NCBI RefSeq assembly: GCF_003390885.1
Contig: NZ_QMEL01000001.1
Location: 248,001-312,000 of the forward strand
From: Pelagibacterium sediminicola
GTDB lineage: Bacteria > Pseudomonadota > Alphaproteobacteria > Rhizobiales > Devosiaceae
Direction: 5' to 3'
DNA: 64,000 nt
Numbering within the stretch: position 1 is the first letter of the stretch; each line of letters begins with the position of its first letter. Positions 12,035-21,324 of the stretch are shown here, piece after piece. The notes under the pieces are model-generated. The model saw only the letters and a program-made list of their open reading frames with translations, searched no databases and was not told the origin of the DNA. The position numbers and the translations under genes were made by a program.

Positions 12035-14089
12035 ATGAGTGAACCGCCCATGGACCTTCGCCTTTCCCCCGATGACCGCATCGATAGCGGCAAGGGCAAA
12101 AAACCCGGCAGCGCCAGGCCTGCGGCCAAGCCGCAAAAGGGACGCCCGCCCAGGGGACCGAAAAAGCCGAAAAAGCGCCGCTCCGGGGTTGGCGGGTTTT
12201 TCATCAGCACCATCTATTTCGCCTTCTCGATGGCCATTCTGGGCGGCATCGCGGTGGGCGGGATCATCCTTTATTACGGCGCGGAACTGGGTTCGTCCGA
12301 CACCTGGGCGGTGCCCGAGCGTCCGCCCAATATCCGGGTGCTGGCCTCCAACGGGCAGTTGCTCTCCAACCGCGGCCAGACCGGGGGCGAGGCGCTTTCC
12401 TATCACGAACTGCCCTATTACGTGCCGCTGGCGGTGATCGCCTCGGAAGACAGGCGCTTTTTTTCCCATTTCGGCGTCGATCCCATCGGGCTTGCTTCGG
12501 TCGCGGTCGAAAGCGTGCGCGCCGGGCGCGTGACGCGCGGGGCCTCGACCATCACCCAGCAGGTGGCAAAGAACCTGTTTTTGACCCCCGACCAGACGCT
12601 GGGCCGCAAGGTGCAGGAGGCGCTGCTCGCGGTCTGGCTCGAAAATCATTACACCAAGGAAGAAATTCTCGAGCTTTATCTCAATCGCGTTCATTTCGGT
12701 TCGGGCGCGACCGGGATCGAGGCGGCGGCGCAGACCTATTTCGGAATTTCGGCGCGCAACCTTTCGCTCGGACAGGCCGCGATGCTGGCCGGCATCCTGC
12801 CGGCGCCCTCGACCTACAACCCCAAGAGCCACCCCGAACGCGCCATCGAACGCCAGCGGCTGGCGCTCGCCAACATGGTGCGCGAGGGCCACATCACCCA
12901 GGCCGAGGCGGACGCCGCCGCTATCGACGAGGACCGCACCAGCGTGCCGACCCGCGTGGCGGGCTCGGAATATTACGTGGCGGACTGGGTGGAAACGCTG
13001 ATGAACGCCTATCTGGGCAAAGTGCATGAGGACGTGGTCGTCCAGACCACCATCGACTGGGAACTGCAAAAGCACGCCGAATTCGTGATCCGCGAGGCGG
13101 TGCTCGAATATGCCGAGGCGCGCAACTTCAACCAGGCGGCGCTGGTGGCCATGGACACCGAGGGGCGGGTGCGGGCGCTTGTGGGCGGGGTGGACTATAC
13201 CCAGAGCCAGTACAACCGCGCGGTGACGGCGCGCCGCCAGCCGGGGTCGGCCTTCAAGCCCTTCGTTTATCTCGCAGCGCTCCAGCAGGGCTATACGCCG
13301 GACACGCTGATGATCGACGAGCCGTTCGAGTATAATGGCTGGTCGCCGCAGAACTCCAACGACCGCTATGTCGGACCGGTGCTGCTGCGCGATGCGCTCG
13401 CCTATTCGATCAACACGGTCGCTGCCCGGCTGGCCATCGATGTGGGCCCCGAAAACATCGTCGAGACCGCCTATCGCATGGGCTTTTCCTCCAATTTCAT
13501 GGCCGTGCCGGCCATTGCGCTGGGCACCCAGGAGGTTTCGCTGCTCGAGTTGACGGCGGGCTATGCCCCCTTTGCCAATGGCGGGCACGGGGTGATCGCC
13601 AATGTCATAACGCGCATCACCACCACCGATGGCGATGTGCTCTATGAAGCGGTCCCTTCCGGGCCCGGACAGGTGATGACCAGCGAGCAGGTGGGCATGA
13701 TGAACGACATGCTCAGGACCGGCGTCGAGGCGGGCACCGGGCGTAGCGCCCAATTGGGCAACTGGCCGATGGCGGGCAAGACCGGCACCTCGCAACGCAA
13801 CCGCGATGCCCTGTTCGTGGGCTATACGGCAAACTGGGTCGGCGGGGTGTGGCTGGGCAATGACGACGATTCTTCGACCAGCGTCTATGGCGGCCAGGTG
13901 CCCGCCCAGATCTGGCGCAATTTCATGACCAAGGCCCATGAGGGCTTGCAGGTCGCCGACCTGCCGGGCTCCTATGTGCGCCTTCAGGACCGGGTGGCGG
14001 ACCCCAACGCGGTCTACGTGCCCCAAGAGGGGCAGGCGCCGGCCAACGACAATATCGGCACCCTGCTCAATTCGATCTTCGCAAATTGA
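12035..14089 (+). CDS. Bifunctional penicillin-binding protein, PBP1A-like (transglycosylase/transpeptidase)
   Basis: Class A PBP that polymerises and crosslinks peptidoglycan in the periplasm. After a very basic Lys/Pro-rich cytoplasmic tail (about 50 residues) comes one membrane anchor ([20 protein letters not shown]). The GT51 domain shows the catalytic Glu motif [26 protein letters not shown] and [13 protein letters not shown] with [15 protein letters not shown]. The transpeptidase domain has SxxK in [13 protein letters not shown] in [12 protein letters not shown] and [17 protein letters not shown]. At 684 residues it is shorter than E. coli PBP1A and lacks an obvious large OB insert. Exact paralogue (PBP1A, 1B or 1C type) is not decided. 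Confidence 0.92.
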   Translation: MSEPPMDLRLSPDDRIDSGKGKKPGSARPAAKPQKGRPPRGPKKPKKRRSGVGGFFISTIYFAFSMAILGGIAVGGIILYYGAELGSSDTWAVPERPPNIRVLASNGQLLSNRGQTGGEALSYHELPYYVPLAVIASEDRRFFSHFGVDPIGLASVAVESVRAGRVTRGASTITQQVAKNLFLTPDQTLGRKVQEALLAVWLENHYTKEEILELYLNRVHFGSGATGIEAAAQTYFGISARNLSLGQAAMLAGILPAPSTYNPKSHPERAIERQRLALANMVREGHITQAEADAAAIDEDRTSVPTRVAGSEYYVADWVETLMNAYLGKVHEDVVVQTTIDWELQKHAEFVIREAVLEYAEARNFNQAALVAMDTEGRVRALVGGVDYTQSQYNRAVTARRQPGSAFKPFVYLAALQQGYTPDTLMIDEPFEYNGWSPQNSNDRYVGPVLLRDALAYSINTVAARLAIDVGPENIVETAYRMGFSSNFMAVPAIALGTQEVSLLELTAGYAPFANGGHGVIANVITRITTTDGDVLYEAVPSGPGQVMTSEQVGMMNDMLRTGVEAGTGRSAQLGNWPMAGKTGTSQRNRDALFVGYTANWVGGVWLGNDDDSSTSVYGGQVPAQIWRNFMTKAHEGLQVADLPGSYVRLQDRVADPNAVYVPQEGQAPANDNIGTLLNSIFAN

Positions 14090-14100
14090 CGGCCGGATCA

Positions 14101-14150
14101 TAACTGAACGGATTGAACGGATCGCGTTCAATCCGTTCAGTTAAAATTTT
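14101..14150 (+). terminator. Very strong intrinsic terminator after the PBP gene
   Basis: A perfect 19-bp stem (14101-14119 with 14125-14143) closed by a 5-nt loop, followed by AAATTTT. The arms contain ACTGAACGGATTGAACG and its complement. It begins 12 bases after the PBP stop codon. Confidence 0.85.
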
Positions 14151-14158
14151 CCATCACC

Positions 14159-14300
14159 TGGAGCTTCTGTTTTGGCGGAATCAAAACAGGAGCTCCAAGT
14201 CTTTGATGGAAACGATATGCCGGATGGTTGGGCCCGGATCGCGCTGGACCCCGTTATTTATTACCGGGGTCCAGAGCAAAGCCGCCGCCACGCCGATGAT
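14159..14300. repeat. Composite repeat: family C hairpin followed by family A unit
   Basis: GGAGCTTCTGTTTTG (14160-14174) pairs with CAAAACAGGAGCTCC (14182-14196), one G.T apart from perfect. This is joined to a family A unit running TTTGATGGAAACG ... GGATCGCGCTGGACC and the palindrome TGGACCCCG (14245-14253) / CGGGGTCCA (14265-14273). The same C-next-to-A arrangement occurs, mirrored, at 52.78-53.03 kb. Confidence 0.7.
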
Positions 14301-14320
14301 TCAGCCAAACTCCAAACGCT

Positions 14321-15055
14321 CTAATCGATCGCCATCAGGCCCTGCCCGTTGGCCTTGAGCCAGGCCCTGCCTCTTTCATAGTCCGGGAGCGTCCGTTCGA
14401 CGGTGCGCCAGAAGCGGGGGGCGTGGTTCATTTCGAGGATATGGGCGACCTCGTGGGCGGCGACGTAGTCGAGGACGAAGGGCGGGGCCATCACCAGCCG
14501 CCAGTTGAAATTGAGCCTTCGCGCCGACGAGCACGAGCCCCAGCGCGAGGACTGGTCGCGCAGCGCGATCCCGGCCACCTCAACCCCCAGATTGGCCGCG
14601 TGGATGGCGCAGGCCGCTTCAAGATCGGTGCGGGCCTGCGCCCTGAGCCAGTCGAGGAGGCGCCGCCGACAATGAAGGGACCCGCCGGGCACGTGGATTT
14701 CGGGGCCATCCGCCCCCTCGATCCGCATGACGAGCCCGCGCGGGCGGTCGAGCGAAACGATGCGGTGGGCGACATCGCGCAGGGGCACGCTGCCGCCGTC
14801 TTCGAGCCTTGCGGCTGGAGATGCGCTTTGAAGTCTTGCACCCAGCCAGCCGGTATGGCGGACGAGGAACGCTTCGGCATCGGCCCAGCGGCCCCGGCGG
14901 GGAACGGTCAGCACCGGGCCCGAGCGCGGAGAAATCGACAGCCGATAGCTTTTGGCCCGGTCCGAGACCCTGACGGCAACGGTGACATCCCTGCCATCGA
15001 TGCTGAGCGCAACGCTGGCCGGAAAGCGGGGGTTCAAAAGGGTTCTGAGCCCCAT
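14321..15055 (-). CDS. YgjP-like (M48-type) zinc metallopeptidase
   Basis: Small DUF45/YgjP-family metal-dependent hydrolase of unknown substrate. The HExxH zinc motif is HEVAHILEMNH at about residues 201-211, with the second His of the family's NHxxxFW pattern (NHAPRFWRTVER). The upstream conserved block RDQSSRWGSCSSARRLNFNWRL is also diagnostic. No signal peptide or membrane segment, so probably cytosolic. Length 244 is normal. Convergent with the PBP gene, from which it is separated by terminator and repeat DNA. Confidence 0.88.
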   Translation of the reverse strand: MGLRTLLNPRFPASVALSIDGRDVTVAVRVSDRAKSYRLSISPRSGPVLTVPRRGRWADAEAFLVRHTGWLGARLQSASPAARLEDGGSVPLRDVAHRIVSLDRPRGLVMRIEGADGPEIHVPGGSLHCRRRLLDWLRAQARTDLEAACAIHAANLGVEVAGIALRDQSSRWGSCSSARRLNFNWRLVMAPPFVLDYVAAHEVAHILEMNHAPRFWRTVERTLPDYERGRAWLKANGQGLMAID

Positions 15056-15126
15056 CGGGACACCGATCCTTTAAAAAAGACACGATTCGCTGGGCTCATT
15101 ATGCCTTGCGGCGGGACCGGGCGGAG

Positions 15127-15167
15127 AAAAAAAGACGGCACACGCCGGAGGGAAGGGCGTGTGCCGT
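15127..15167 (-). terminator. Intrinsic terminator downstream of the DUF2852 gene
   Basis: On the reverse strand a perfect 12-bp stem (ACGGCACACGCC with GGCGTGTGCCGT) at 15135-15146/15156-15167 is followed by CTTTTTTTC (15127-15134). It lies about 60 bases past the stop of the minus-strand DUF2852 gene. Confidence 0.9.
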
Positions 15168-15227
15168 TGGGGCCTTCAGGACGGGAGGAGGAAACCCGAA
15201 GGCCCGATGGGTATTTTTTCAGTCTTG

Positions 15228-15653
15228 TCAGTACGCCTGGCCACCCTCGGCGGGGCCGGCATTGCGCTCGCGCATGAAGCGGTCGAATTCCTCGCGGTCG
15301 CGGGCCTTGTGAAGATTGGCGAGATATTGCTCGAAAGCCTCGCGTTCCTCTTCGAGCCTGCGGCGCTCGTCCTCAAGGCGCTGCAACTGCTCGGCGCGGT
15401 AGTCATCGAAAGCCGCGTTGCCGGTGGCCTGGTGGCGATGCCGGGCGCGGCCATGGCAGCCGCCCCTGGACTTGAAGGCGCCCTTCTTGTTCTTGAGCCA
15501 GGTTTCGGCCTGCTCCTTGCTGCCGCCGAAATATTCGCCCCACAGGATATAGGCCAGAACGGCAAATCCCAGAGGCCAGAAGATGATGAAGCCGAGCACC
15601 ATCAGCGCGATGGTCAGCGCGGACCACTCGGGTTTGATCAATGCGGTGTTCAT
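15228..15653 (-). CDS. DUF2852 family membrane protein
   Basis: A 141-residue protein with one or two N-terminal hydrophobic stretches (ALTIALMVLGFIIFWPLGFAVLAYILW), then a Trp/Lys linker (FGGSKEQAETWLKNKKG), a Gly/Arg-rich segment and a highly charged helix rich in Glu/Arg (LQRLEDERRRLEEEREAFEQYL) ending in a conserved-looking REEFDRFMRER tail. This matches the DUF2852 family of alphaproteobacteria; function unknown. It has its own terminator and stands alone, divergent from actS. Confidence 0.85.
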   Translation of the reverse strand: MNTALIKPEWSALTIALMVLGFIIFWPLGFAVLAYILWGEYFGGSKEQAETWLKNKKGAFKSRGGCHGRARHRHQATGNAAFDDYRAEQLQRLEDERRRLEEEREAFEQYLANLHKARDREEFDRFMRERNAGPAEGGQAY

Positions 15654-15750
15654 TGTCGGTGTCTCCAGTCTCGAATGAGAGTCATTTGGGAAAGCGGGGG
15701 CGCGCGATCAAGACGAAGATTTGCGATTTTTTCCTCTTGAAATCCTGTGC

Positions 15751-15845
15751 TAGAGCTTTTCCTATTTTGATGAAATCAAAACGGAAGCTCCAAGTCTTTG
15801 ATTTATCGCGGTTCCGAACCGAATAAGTGGTGCCCACTTAGAGCG
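15751..15845. repeat. Dispersed hairpin element, family C copy 2
   Basis: TAGAGCTTTTCCTATTTTGAT with ATCAAAACGGAAGCTC forms an imperfect hairpin (15753-15771/15775-15790), then CAAGTCTTTGATTTATCGCG and a TTCCGAACCGAATAAGTGG-like tail. The tail matches the copy at 52.93-53.03 kb. It sits just upstream of actS, in the divergent gap with DUF2852. Confidence 0.7.
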
Positions 15846-15886
15846 CCTAACAAAACGCCCACGCGCAAAAAAGGACCCGTCCCACG

Positions 15887-17227
15887 ATGAGCGTTTTATC
15901 TGAACCCGATCTTTTCCCCATTCCGCGCGCGGCGCGGCCCTTAAGGCTCGGAACGCTGGTTCTGCTGCGCTGGCTGGCGGTCGCCGGCCAGTTGCTGAGC
16001 GTTCTCATCGTCCATTTCGGGCTCGGCTATCGCTTGCCGCTCATCGCCTGCCTCGTGCTGATCGCGGCTTCGGTTGCGATCAACACCGGACTTCTGGTGC
16101 GCTTCGGACCCGGGCACCGGCCAAACAGCCGCCTGGCCTTTTACCAGCTTGCCTTCGACTGCCTGCAACTGGGGGGGCTTTTGTATCTCACCGGGGGGCT
16201 GGGCAACCCCTTTGCATTGCTATTGCTGGCTCCCGTCTCGGTTTCGGCCTCGACGCTGCCCTCGCGCGAAACGCTGCTGCTGGTGGGGTTGGTGGCACTC
16301 ATCGCCTCGGCGCTGGCGCTGTTTCACCTGCCGATCCCCTGGGACCCCGCCGCGCCCTTTTCACCGCCGGCGCTCTATCTTTTGGGGGTGTGGGCGGCGA
16401 TCCTGTGCGGGGTGGGGTTCATTGCCGGCTATATCAACAAGGTGGCGCACGAGGCGCGCCAGCTTGCCGATGCGCTGACAGTGACCGAACTGGCGCTGTC
16501 GCGCCAGCAGCAGCTTTCGGCCCTCGACGGGCTGGCCGCCGCCGCCGCGCACGAGCTGGGCACCCCGCTGGCAACCATCGCCCTTGCGGCCAAGGAAGTG
16601 AGGCGCGAGGCCAGGGACGCGGATCTGGCCGCCGATCTCGACCTTATCCTCGATCAGGTGGCGCGCTGCCGCGCCATCCTTGGCAAATTGCGCAGCCTCA
16701 AGCCCACGGGGGCGGCCATCTTCGACAACGTGCCGCTCTCGGACATCATCGCCGAGTTGACCAAGCCGCATGAAGGCTCGGCAGCGGGGGCGGGCAAATC
16801 CATCTCCATCGCCCGCCTTGGACATGGGGGTGAAGAGCCTGTCGTTCCGCGCGATGTGGGTCTTCTTTACGGGTTGGGCAATCTCATCGAGAACGCGGTG
16901 CAGTTCGCGCGGCGGGAAGTGACCATCGGGGCGGGATGGGACGCAAAGCGCGCCACCATCACCATCACCGATGACGGACCGGGCTTTGCGCCCGAACTTC
17001 TGAGCCGGCTGGGCGAACCGTTCCTGACCTCGCGCTGGCGCGAAAAAGGCGAGCCGGACCCGCGCGACCCGGACGGCGCAGGTGGGTTGGGCCTGGGCGT
17101 TTTCATCGCCAAGACGCTGCTCGAGCGCACGGGGGCAAGCTTGCGGTTTTTCAACGCAAAACCCAACGGGCACGCCTGCGTCGAGATTTCCTGGGCGCGC
17201 GCCGTGCTCGAGGCGGCGGCGGAATAG
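15887..17227 (+). CDS. actS: Redox sensor histidine kinase ActS/RegB/PrrB
   Basis: Membrane sensor kinase of the global redox system that activates its partner regulator when the quinone pool or redox state changes. The N-terminal half has about six hydrophobic helices with the quinone-site motif GGLGNPF (about residues 103-109). The H-box is AAAAHELGTPLATI (His about 222), and the redox Cys of the family is present in QVARCRAILGKL (about 261). ATPase boxes follow: [19 protein letters not shown] and GGLGLGVFIAKTLLE. Length 446. The cognate regulator begins 72 bases downstream. Confidence 0.93.
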   Translation: MSVLSEPDLFPIPRAARPLRLGTLVLLRWLAVAGQLLSVLIVHFGLGYRLPLIACLVLIAASVAINTGLLVRFGPGHRPNSRLAFYQLAFDCLQLGGLLYLTGGLGNPFALLLLAPVSVSASTLPSRETLLLVGLVALIASALALFHLPIPWDPAAPFSPPALYLLGVWAAILCGVGFIAGYINKVAHEARQLADALTVTELALSRQQQLSALDGLAAAAAHELGTPLATIALAAKEVRREARDADLAADLDLILDQVARCRAILGKLRSLKPTGAAIFDNVPLSDIIAELTKPHEGSAAGAGKSISIARLGHGGEEPVVPRDVGLLYGLGNLIENAVQFARREVTIGAGWDAKRATITITDDGPGFAPELLSRLGEPFLTSRWREKGEPDPRDPDGAGGLGLGVFIAKTLLERTGASLRFFNAKPNGHACVEISWARAVLEAAAE

Positions 17228-17299
17228 CCGGGCGAACGGCTTTGACCTTGGCGCCGGTTTGGCGATAAAAGAAAGAAAAAACAGCGGAAAGTTCATGCG

Positions 17300-17851
17300 A
17301 TGACCGATCTGTCCGGCCTTGACGAGAGCGAGCGCACGCTGCTTCTGGTCGATGACGACCAGCCCTTTCTCACCCGGCTCGAACGCGCCATGGACAAGCG
17401 CGGATTCATCGTTTCGGTGGCCGAGAGCGTCGCGGCGGGGCTCGCGGCGGTGAAGGCCGGCCCGCCCGCCTTTGCCGTGGTCGATCTGCGCCTCGAGGAC
17501 GGCAACGGGCTCGAGGTGGTCTCGGCGCTTCATGAAAAGCGCCCCGATGCGCGCGCAGTGGTCCTGACCGGCTACGGCAATATCGCGACGGCGGTGACGG
17601 CGGTAAAGCTGGGCGCGGTCGACTATCTGGCCAAGCCGGCCGACGCCGACGATATCGTAAAGGCGCTTCTGGCCGATGAGGCGGTCAAGCCCGAGCCGCC
17701 GGAAAACCCCATGAGCGCCGACCGGGTGCGCTGGGAGCATATCCAGCGGGTTTACGAATTGTGCGACCGCAACGTCTCGGAAACCGCCCGCAGGCTCAAC
17801 ATGCACCGGCGCACGCTGCAACGCATCCTCGCCAAACGGGCGCCGCGATAG
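17300..17851 (+). CDS. actR: Redox response regulator ActR/RegA/PrrA
   Basis: DNA-binding partner of ActS. The receiver domain has LLLVDDDQPF, the phospho-acceptor Asp in VVDLRLEDGNG (about residue 62), the Thr in VLTGYGN and Lys in LAKPAD (about 112). A Pro-rich hinge (KPEPPENP) leads to a Fis-type helix-turn-helix (VRWEHIQRVYELCDRNVSET then ARRLNMHRRTLQRILAKR), as in RegA/PrrA. In this family it controls respiration, carbon and nitrogen metabolism. At 183 residues it is full length. The next gene starts only 3 bases after its stop. Confidence 0.95.
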   Translation: MTDLSGLDESERTLLLVDDDQPFLTRLERAMDKRGFIVSVAESVAAGLAAVKAGPPAFAVVDLRLEDGNGLEVVSALHEKRPDARAVVLTGYGNIATAVTAVKLGAVDYLAKPADADDIVKALLADEAVKPEPPENPMSADRVRWEHIQRVYELCDRNVSETARRLNMHRRTLQRILAKRAPR

Positions 17852-17854
17852 ATC

Positions 17855-19444
17855 ATGGCGGTCCAGCTTTCCTTTTTCGGCGCGGCCGGAACGGTCACCG
17901 GCTCATGCTACCGCATCACCCACGACAAGGGGGCGTTCCTTGTCGATTGCGGGCTGTTCCAGGGCAACAAATCGGTCCGCGACCTCAACTACAAGCCCTT
18001 CCCCTTCACCCCTTCCGATATCGATTACGTGCTGCTCACCCACGCCCATATCGATCACTCGGGGCTTTTGCCCCGGCTGTACCGCAACGGGTCGCGCGCC
18101 CCGATCTTTTCGACCGCGCCCACCAATGGGCTGCTCAAATTCCTGCTGGCCGACGCGGCGGGCATTCAGGAAAGCGAGGCGGCGCGCGAAACAAAGAAGC
18201 GCCAGCGCCGGGGCGAGCCGCCCGCCGAGCCGCTTTACGAACTCGAAGACGCCGAAAAAGCCCTCAAGCACCTGCGTGACGTCGATTATGGCGAATGGAT
18301 CGCACCCGGACCGGGGGTGCGGGCGCGCTACTGGAACGCGGGGCATATTCTTGGCTCGGCCTCGATCGAGGTGGAGATCGAGGATGGCGGGGAACGCCCC
18401 GTCCGCATCCTTTTTTCCGGCGATATCGGGCCCAATGAAAAGACCTTCTATCTCGAACCCGAATCCCCGTCCGGGCTCGATTACGTCGTGTGCGAATCGA
18501 CCTATGGCGGGCGCGAGCGAGACGCCTATACGCTGGAAAATCGCCGCGCGGCGCTGGCAACGGAAATCAACGACGCCATGGCACGCGGGGGCAACCTCAT
18601 CATCCCCACCTTCGCTGTCGAGCGCAGCCAGGAATTGCTGCACGACATCGGGGTTCTGATCAAGCAAGGGACCATCAACCCCAGCCTCGTGGCGCTCGAT
18701 TCGCCCCTTGCCAGCCGGGTGACCGGGGTGTTCGGCAAGTTCGCGGACGGGTTCGAGGACATGGACCTTTCGGCTGACGAACTGTTCGCCGACCCGCGCT
18801 TCCGCATCATCGAGGACGTCGAGGAATCCAAGGGACTCAACGCCATCCATGGCGGGGCGGTGATCATGTCGGCCTCGGGGATGGCCGAGGCGGGGCGCAT
18901 CAAGCACCATTTGCGCAACAATCTTTTCCGCCACAACGCCACCGTCCTGTTCGTGGGCTATCAGGCGCAGGGCACGCTGGGGCAGGTCATCCAGTCCGGC
19001 GCGAAAGAAGTGCGCATCCACGGCACTCTGGTGCCGGTGCGGGCAACGGTGCGGACCATCCAGAACTATTCGGCCCATGCGGACCATTCCGAACTTCTCG
19101 ACTGGATCGAAAAGCGCAAGCCCGTGGCGGGGGCCGTATTCCTCGTTCATGGCGACGAGGAGCCGCGCCAGACGCTGAGAACGGCCCTGCTGCAAAACGG
19201 CTTGGCGTCCGACCAGGTGATCCTGCCCGAACTCGACGATGCCGTGACGCTTCTGGCGGGCCGGGCGGGCGAAATCGTCCATTCGGCAACCAAGCGCATC
19301 AGCCACGAACAGATGGTCCATGACTGGCACAATGCCTATGCCGAATTCATCATTTCCCTGTCGGACCGCCTGCGCGCGGCGGCCGATGACGAGGAACGCG
19401 CGAGGGTAATGGAAACGCTCAAGAAAACGCTGGCCGGCAGTTAA
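17855..19444 (+). CDS. Metallo-beta-lactamase/beta-CASP family RNA-processing hydrolase
   Basis: Zinc-dependent hydrolase of the MBL-beta-CASP group (CPSF73-like, RNase specificity domain). The metal motif HAHIDHSG is at about residues 62-69, the second His region is NAGHILGSAS, the Asp in FSGDIGP, and beta-CASP motifs follow (FAVERSQELL, SASGMAEAGRIKHHL) with a C-terminal RMMBL-like NYSAHADHSELLDWI. Length 529 fits the family. Its start lies 3 bases from the actR stop, so it is probably cotranscribed with actSR, an unusual link between redox sensing and an RNase. RNA substrate unknown. Confidence 0.88.
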   Translation: MAVQLSFFGAAGTVTGSCYRITHDKGAFLVDCGLFQGNKSVRDLNYKPFPFTPSDIDYVLLTHAHIDHSGLLPRLYRNGSRAPIFSTAPTNGLLKFLLADAAGIQESEAARETKKRQRRGEPPAEPLYELEDAEKALKHLRDVDYGEWIAPGPGVRARYWNAGHILGSASIEVEIEDGGERPVRILFSGDIGPNEKTFYLEPESPSGLDYVVCESTYGGRERDAYTLENRRAALATEINDAMARGGNLIIPTFAVERSQELLHDIGVLIKQGTINPSLVALDSPLASRVTGVFGKFADGFEDMDLSADELFADPRFRIIEDVEESKGLNAIHGGAVIMSASGMAEAGRIKHHLRNNLFRHNATVLFVGYQAQGTLGQVIQSGAKEVRIHGTLVPVRATVRTIQNYSAHADHSELLDWIEKRKPVAGAVFLVHGDEEPRQTLRTALLQNGLASDQVILPELDDAVTLLAGRAGEIVHSATKRISHEQMVHDWHNAYAEFIISLSDRLRAAADDEERARVMETLKKTLAGS

Positions 19445-19454
19445 CGCTTCCCGT

Positions 19455-19625
19455 TTCGACAGGATCGGAAAATCCCGAAATGAGGGTGAAATCGCCTTGG
19501 ATTCCGGGAATAAATCCCGGAATGACAATAATGTTCTTGTCCGGCATCAATGCTCTTCAAAGTCACCCCGGGATTCATTCCCGGGGTCCAGACCGCGGCT
19601 GACACAACCACGGTCCCTTGGGGCT
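19455..19625. repeat. Dispersed palindromic element, family A copy 3
   Basis: Two facing palindromic units between convergent genes: TGGATTCCGGGAATAAATCC plus CGGAATGACA (19498-19527), and GTCACCCCGGGATTCATTCC plus CGGGGTCCAGA (19562-19592). Both match units at 2.2 and 48.9 kb. Ends are less clear than in other copies. No separate T-rich terminator is seen for either neighbour. Confidence 0.75.
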
Positions 19626-19631
19626 GCGCGC

Positions 19632-20687
19632 CTATTGGGCCACCCGCTGCTCGGGGGCGGCTTCGGTCTTGGGGCCGGCGATCAGGAGGCGTTGCTTGCG
19701 CTTTTTGCGGGTGATGCGGACCTGGCGCACGCGGCGGGGGTCGGCGCGGGTGATCTCGAACTCGAAACCCTTGAGCTTTGAAACCACCTCACCGCGCACC
19801 GGCACGCGCCCGGCCAGCGCAAAGATCAGTCCACCCAGCGTATCGACGTCCTCGGCATAGGCGCCGGGGTCGAAGTCGGAGCCGATGGTCTCGATCAGTT
19901 CGGTCAGCTCGACCCGCGCGTCGGCAAGGAAGGTGTCCTCGTCGATGGTCTTGAGGGCGGCCGAATCGTCCTCGTCGTGCTCGTCCTCGATGTCGCCGAC
20001 CACCGCTTCGAGCAGGTCCTCGATGGTCGCCAGCCCGTCGGTGCCGCCATATTCGTCCACCACCACGGCCATATGGATATGGGTGGCCTGCATGGAGGCC
20101 AGAAGATCGGTCACGGGCATGGAGGGCGGCACGAACAGCACCTTGCGCACCAGATCGAGCTTGCCGATCTTTTGCTTGAGGGCGGGCGTGACGAACTTGA
20201 CGGGGCTGGTTGCAGCGCCGCTGCCATTGCCGTTTCCGGCGGCGGGCTTTGCCGCCTCGGTCACCCGGTCGAGCACGTCCTTGATGTGGATCATGCCCAC
20301 GACATTGTCGAGGCTTTCCTCGAACACCGGCATGCGCGAATGGCCCGCCTCGCGGAACCGGGCGATGACCTGGCCCACCATCACCTGGGCATCCACCGCC
20401 TCGATATCGGCACGCGGCACCATCACGTCCTCGACGCGCATGTCACCCAGCTTGAGCACGTTTTGCAGGATCGTGCGCTCGGAGGCCGAAAAGCCGTCTT
20501 CCTCGGTCTGCTCGGGGGCCTCGAGCGCCTCCTGAATCTCGGCGCGCAGCGAGGATGAGCGCGCCGACAGGAGCGCGCGCAGCCTTGCCCATATCGAGGG
20601 GCGCTTGTCATTTGTGGGTAAAGTGTTGTCGCCCGAGGGGCGATGCGGCCGTTGCGCCGCGGCGCTAGGTTGATCTATGTCGTTCAT
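19632..20687 (-). CDS. corC: CBS-domain protein of the CorC/HlyC family
   Basis: Cytosolic CorC-type protein linked in other bacteria to Mg/Co efflux and membrane integrity. After a disordered N-terminus the sequence enters SASERTILQNVLKLGDMRVEDVMVPR, then two CBS repeats (HSRMPVFEESLDNVVGMIHIKD and MAVVVDEYGGTDGLATIEDLLE) and the CorC_HlyC domain (GSDFDPGAYAEDVDTLGGLI ... GEVVSKLKGFEFEI). No DUF21 membrane domain is present. The start is the ATG at 20687 (MNDIDQPSAAAQ), 351 residues. An open frame continues upstream to 21170 but overlaps ybeY. It ends a long minus-strand run. Confidence 0.92.
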   Translation of the reverse strand: MNDIDQPSAAAQRPHRPSGDNTLPTNDKRPSIWARLRALLSARSSSLRAEIQEALEAPEQTEEDGFSASERTILQNVLKLGDMRVEDVMVPRADIEAVDAQVMVGQVIARFREAGHSRMPVFEESLDNVVGMIHIKDVLDRVTEAAKPAAGNGNGSGAATSPVKFVTPALKQKIGKLDLVRKVLFVPPSMPVTDLLASMQATHIHMAVVVDEYGGTDGLATIEDLLEAVVGDIEDEHDEDDSAALKTIDEDTFLADARVELTELIETIGSDFDPGAYAEDVDTLGGLIFALAGRVPVRGEVVSKLKGFEFEITRADPRRVRQVRITRKKRKQRLLIAGPKTEAAPEQRVAQ

Positions 20688-20730
20688 TGCGGGGTGCGGA
20701 GGACAGCTCGTTTTTGCTTGGTCGTGAGAT

Positions 20731-20756
20731 CGAACCGGAAAAGTCTGCAACTTTTC
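20731..20756. repeat. Short dispersed element, family E copy 2
   Basis: CGAACCGGAAAAGTCTGCAA plus CTTTTC, the inverse of the copy at 3211-3236. It lies in the 154-bp gap between ybeY and corC, which otherwise shows no recognisable feature. Confidence 0.6.
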
Positions 20757-20841
20757 GCGAATCTCACTCGAGGCGTCCGATCCGGCGGCACTCCATTTCA
20801 CATTGCGCATCGTGCCGTTCTGAAAAAGGGCGGCACGGCCC

Positions 20842-21324
20842 TCATAAAAGCTCCTGCCCATCATAAGGATCGGCATAGCCCAATTCCAGCATAATATCGG
20901 TCTCATGTCGTTCCATGACAAGAGCCTCGCTTTCGGTCTCGTGGTCGAAGCCCAGAATATGGAGCATGCCGTGGACCAGAAGATGGACGAAATGATCTTC
21001 AAAAGGCTTTGAAAGCGCGTCCGCCTCGCGCAACAGCGTTTCATGGGCAAGAGAGATATCGCCCAGCAACCCTTCCAGGGGCGCGTCGGGGTCGAGCAGG
21101 GGGAAGGAGAGGACGTTGGTGGAGGCATCCTTTTGCCGCCACTGGCGGTTGAGCGCGCGCTGATGGGCATCGTCGGTGAGGAGCACGCTCAATTCGGCGG
21201 GCCCGGAAAGGGCATGGCCCGAACCCTTGAGCGCGGCCCGGAGGGCACCCTGGGCGAGCGGTTCGAGCCCGTCGGGCCAGCCGCCCGCCTCGATAGCGAT
21301 ATCGATCTCGAGGGGGAAGCTCAA
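20842..21324 (-). CDS. ybeY: Endoribonuclease YbeY (16S rRNA maturation)
   Basis: Zinc metalloendoribonuclease involved in 16S rRNA 3'-end maturation and ribosome quality control. The diagnostic motif H-G-x-L-H-x3-G-x-D-H is present as HGMLHILGFDHE, preceded by STNVLSFPL and LGDISLAHETL. Length 160. The start is a TTG whose last two bases overlap the phoH TGA stop (TTGA), so translation is likely coupled. Confidence 0.96.
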   Translation of the reverse strand: MSFPLEIDIAIEAGGWPDGLEPLAQGALRAALKGSGHALSGPAELSVLLTDDAHQRALNRQWRQKDASTNVLSFPLLDPDAPLEGLLGDISLAHETLLREADALSKPFEDHFVHLLVHGMLHILGFDHETESEALVMERHETDIMLELGYADPYDGQELL

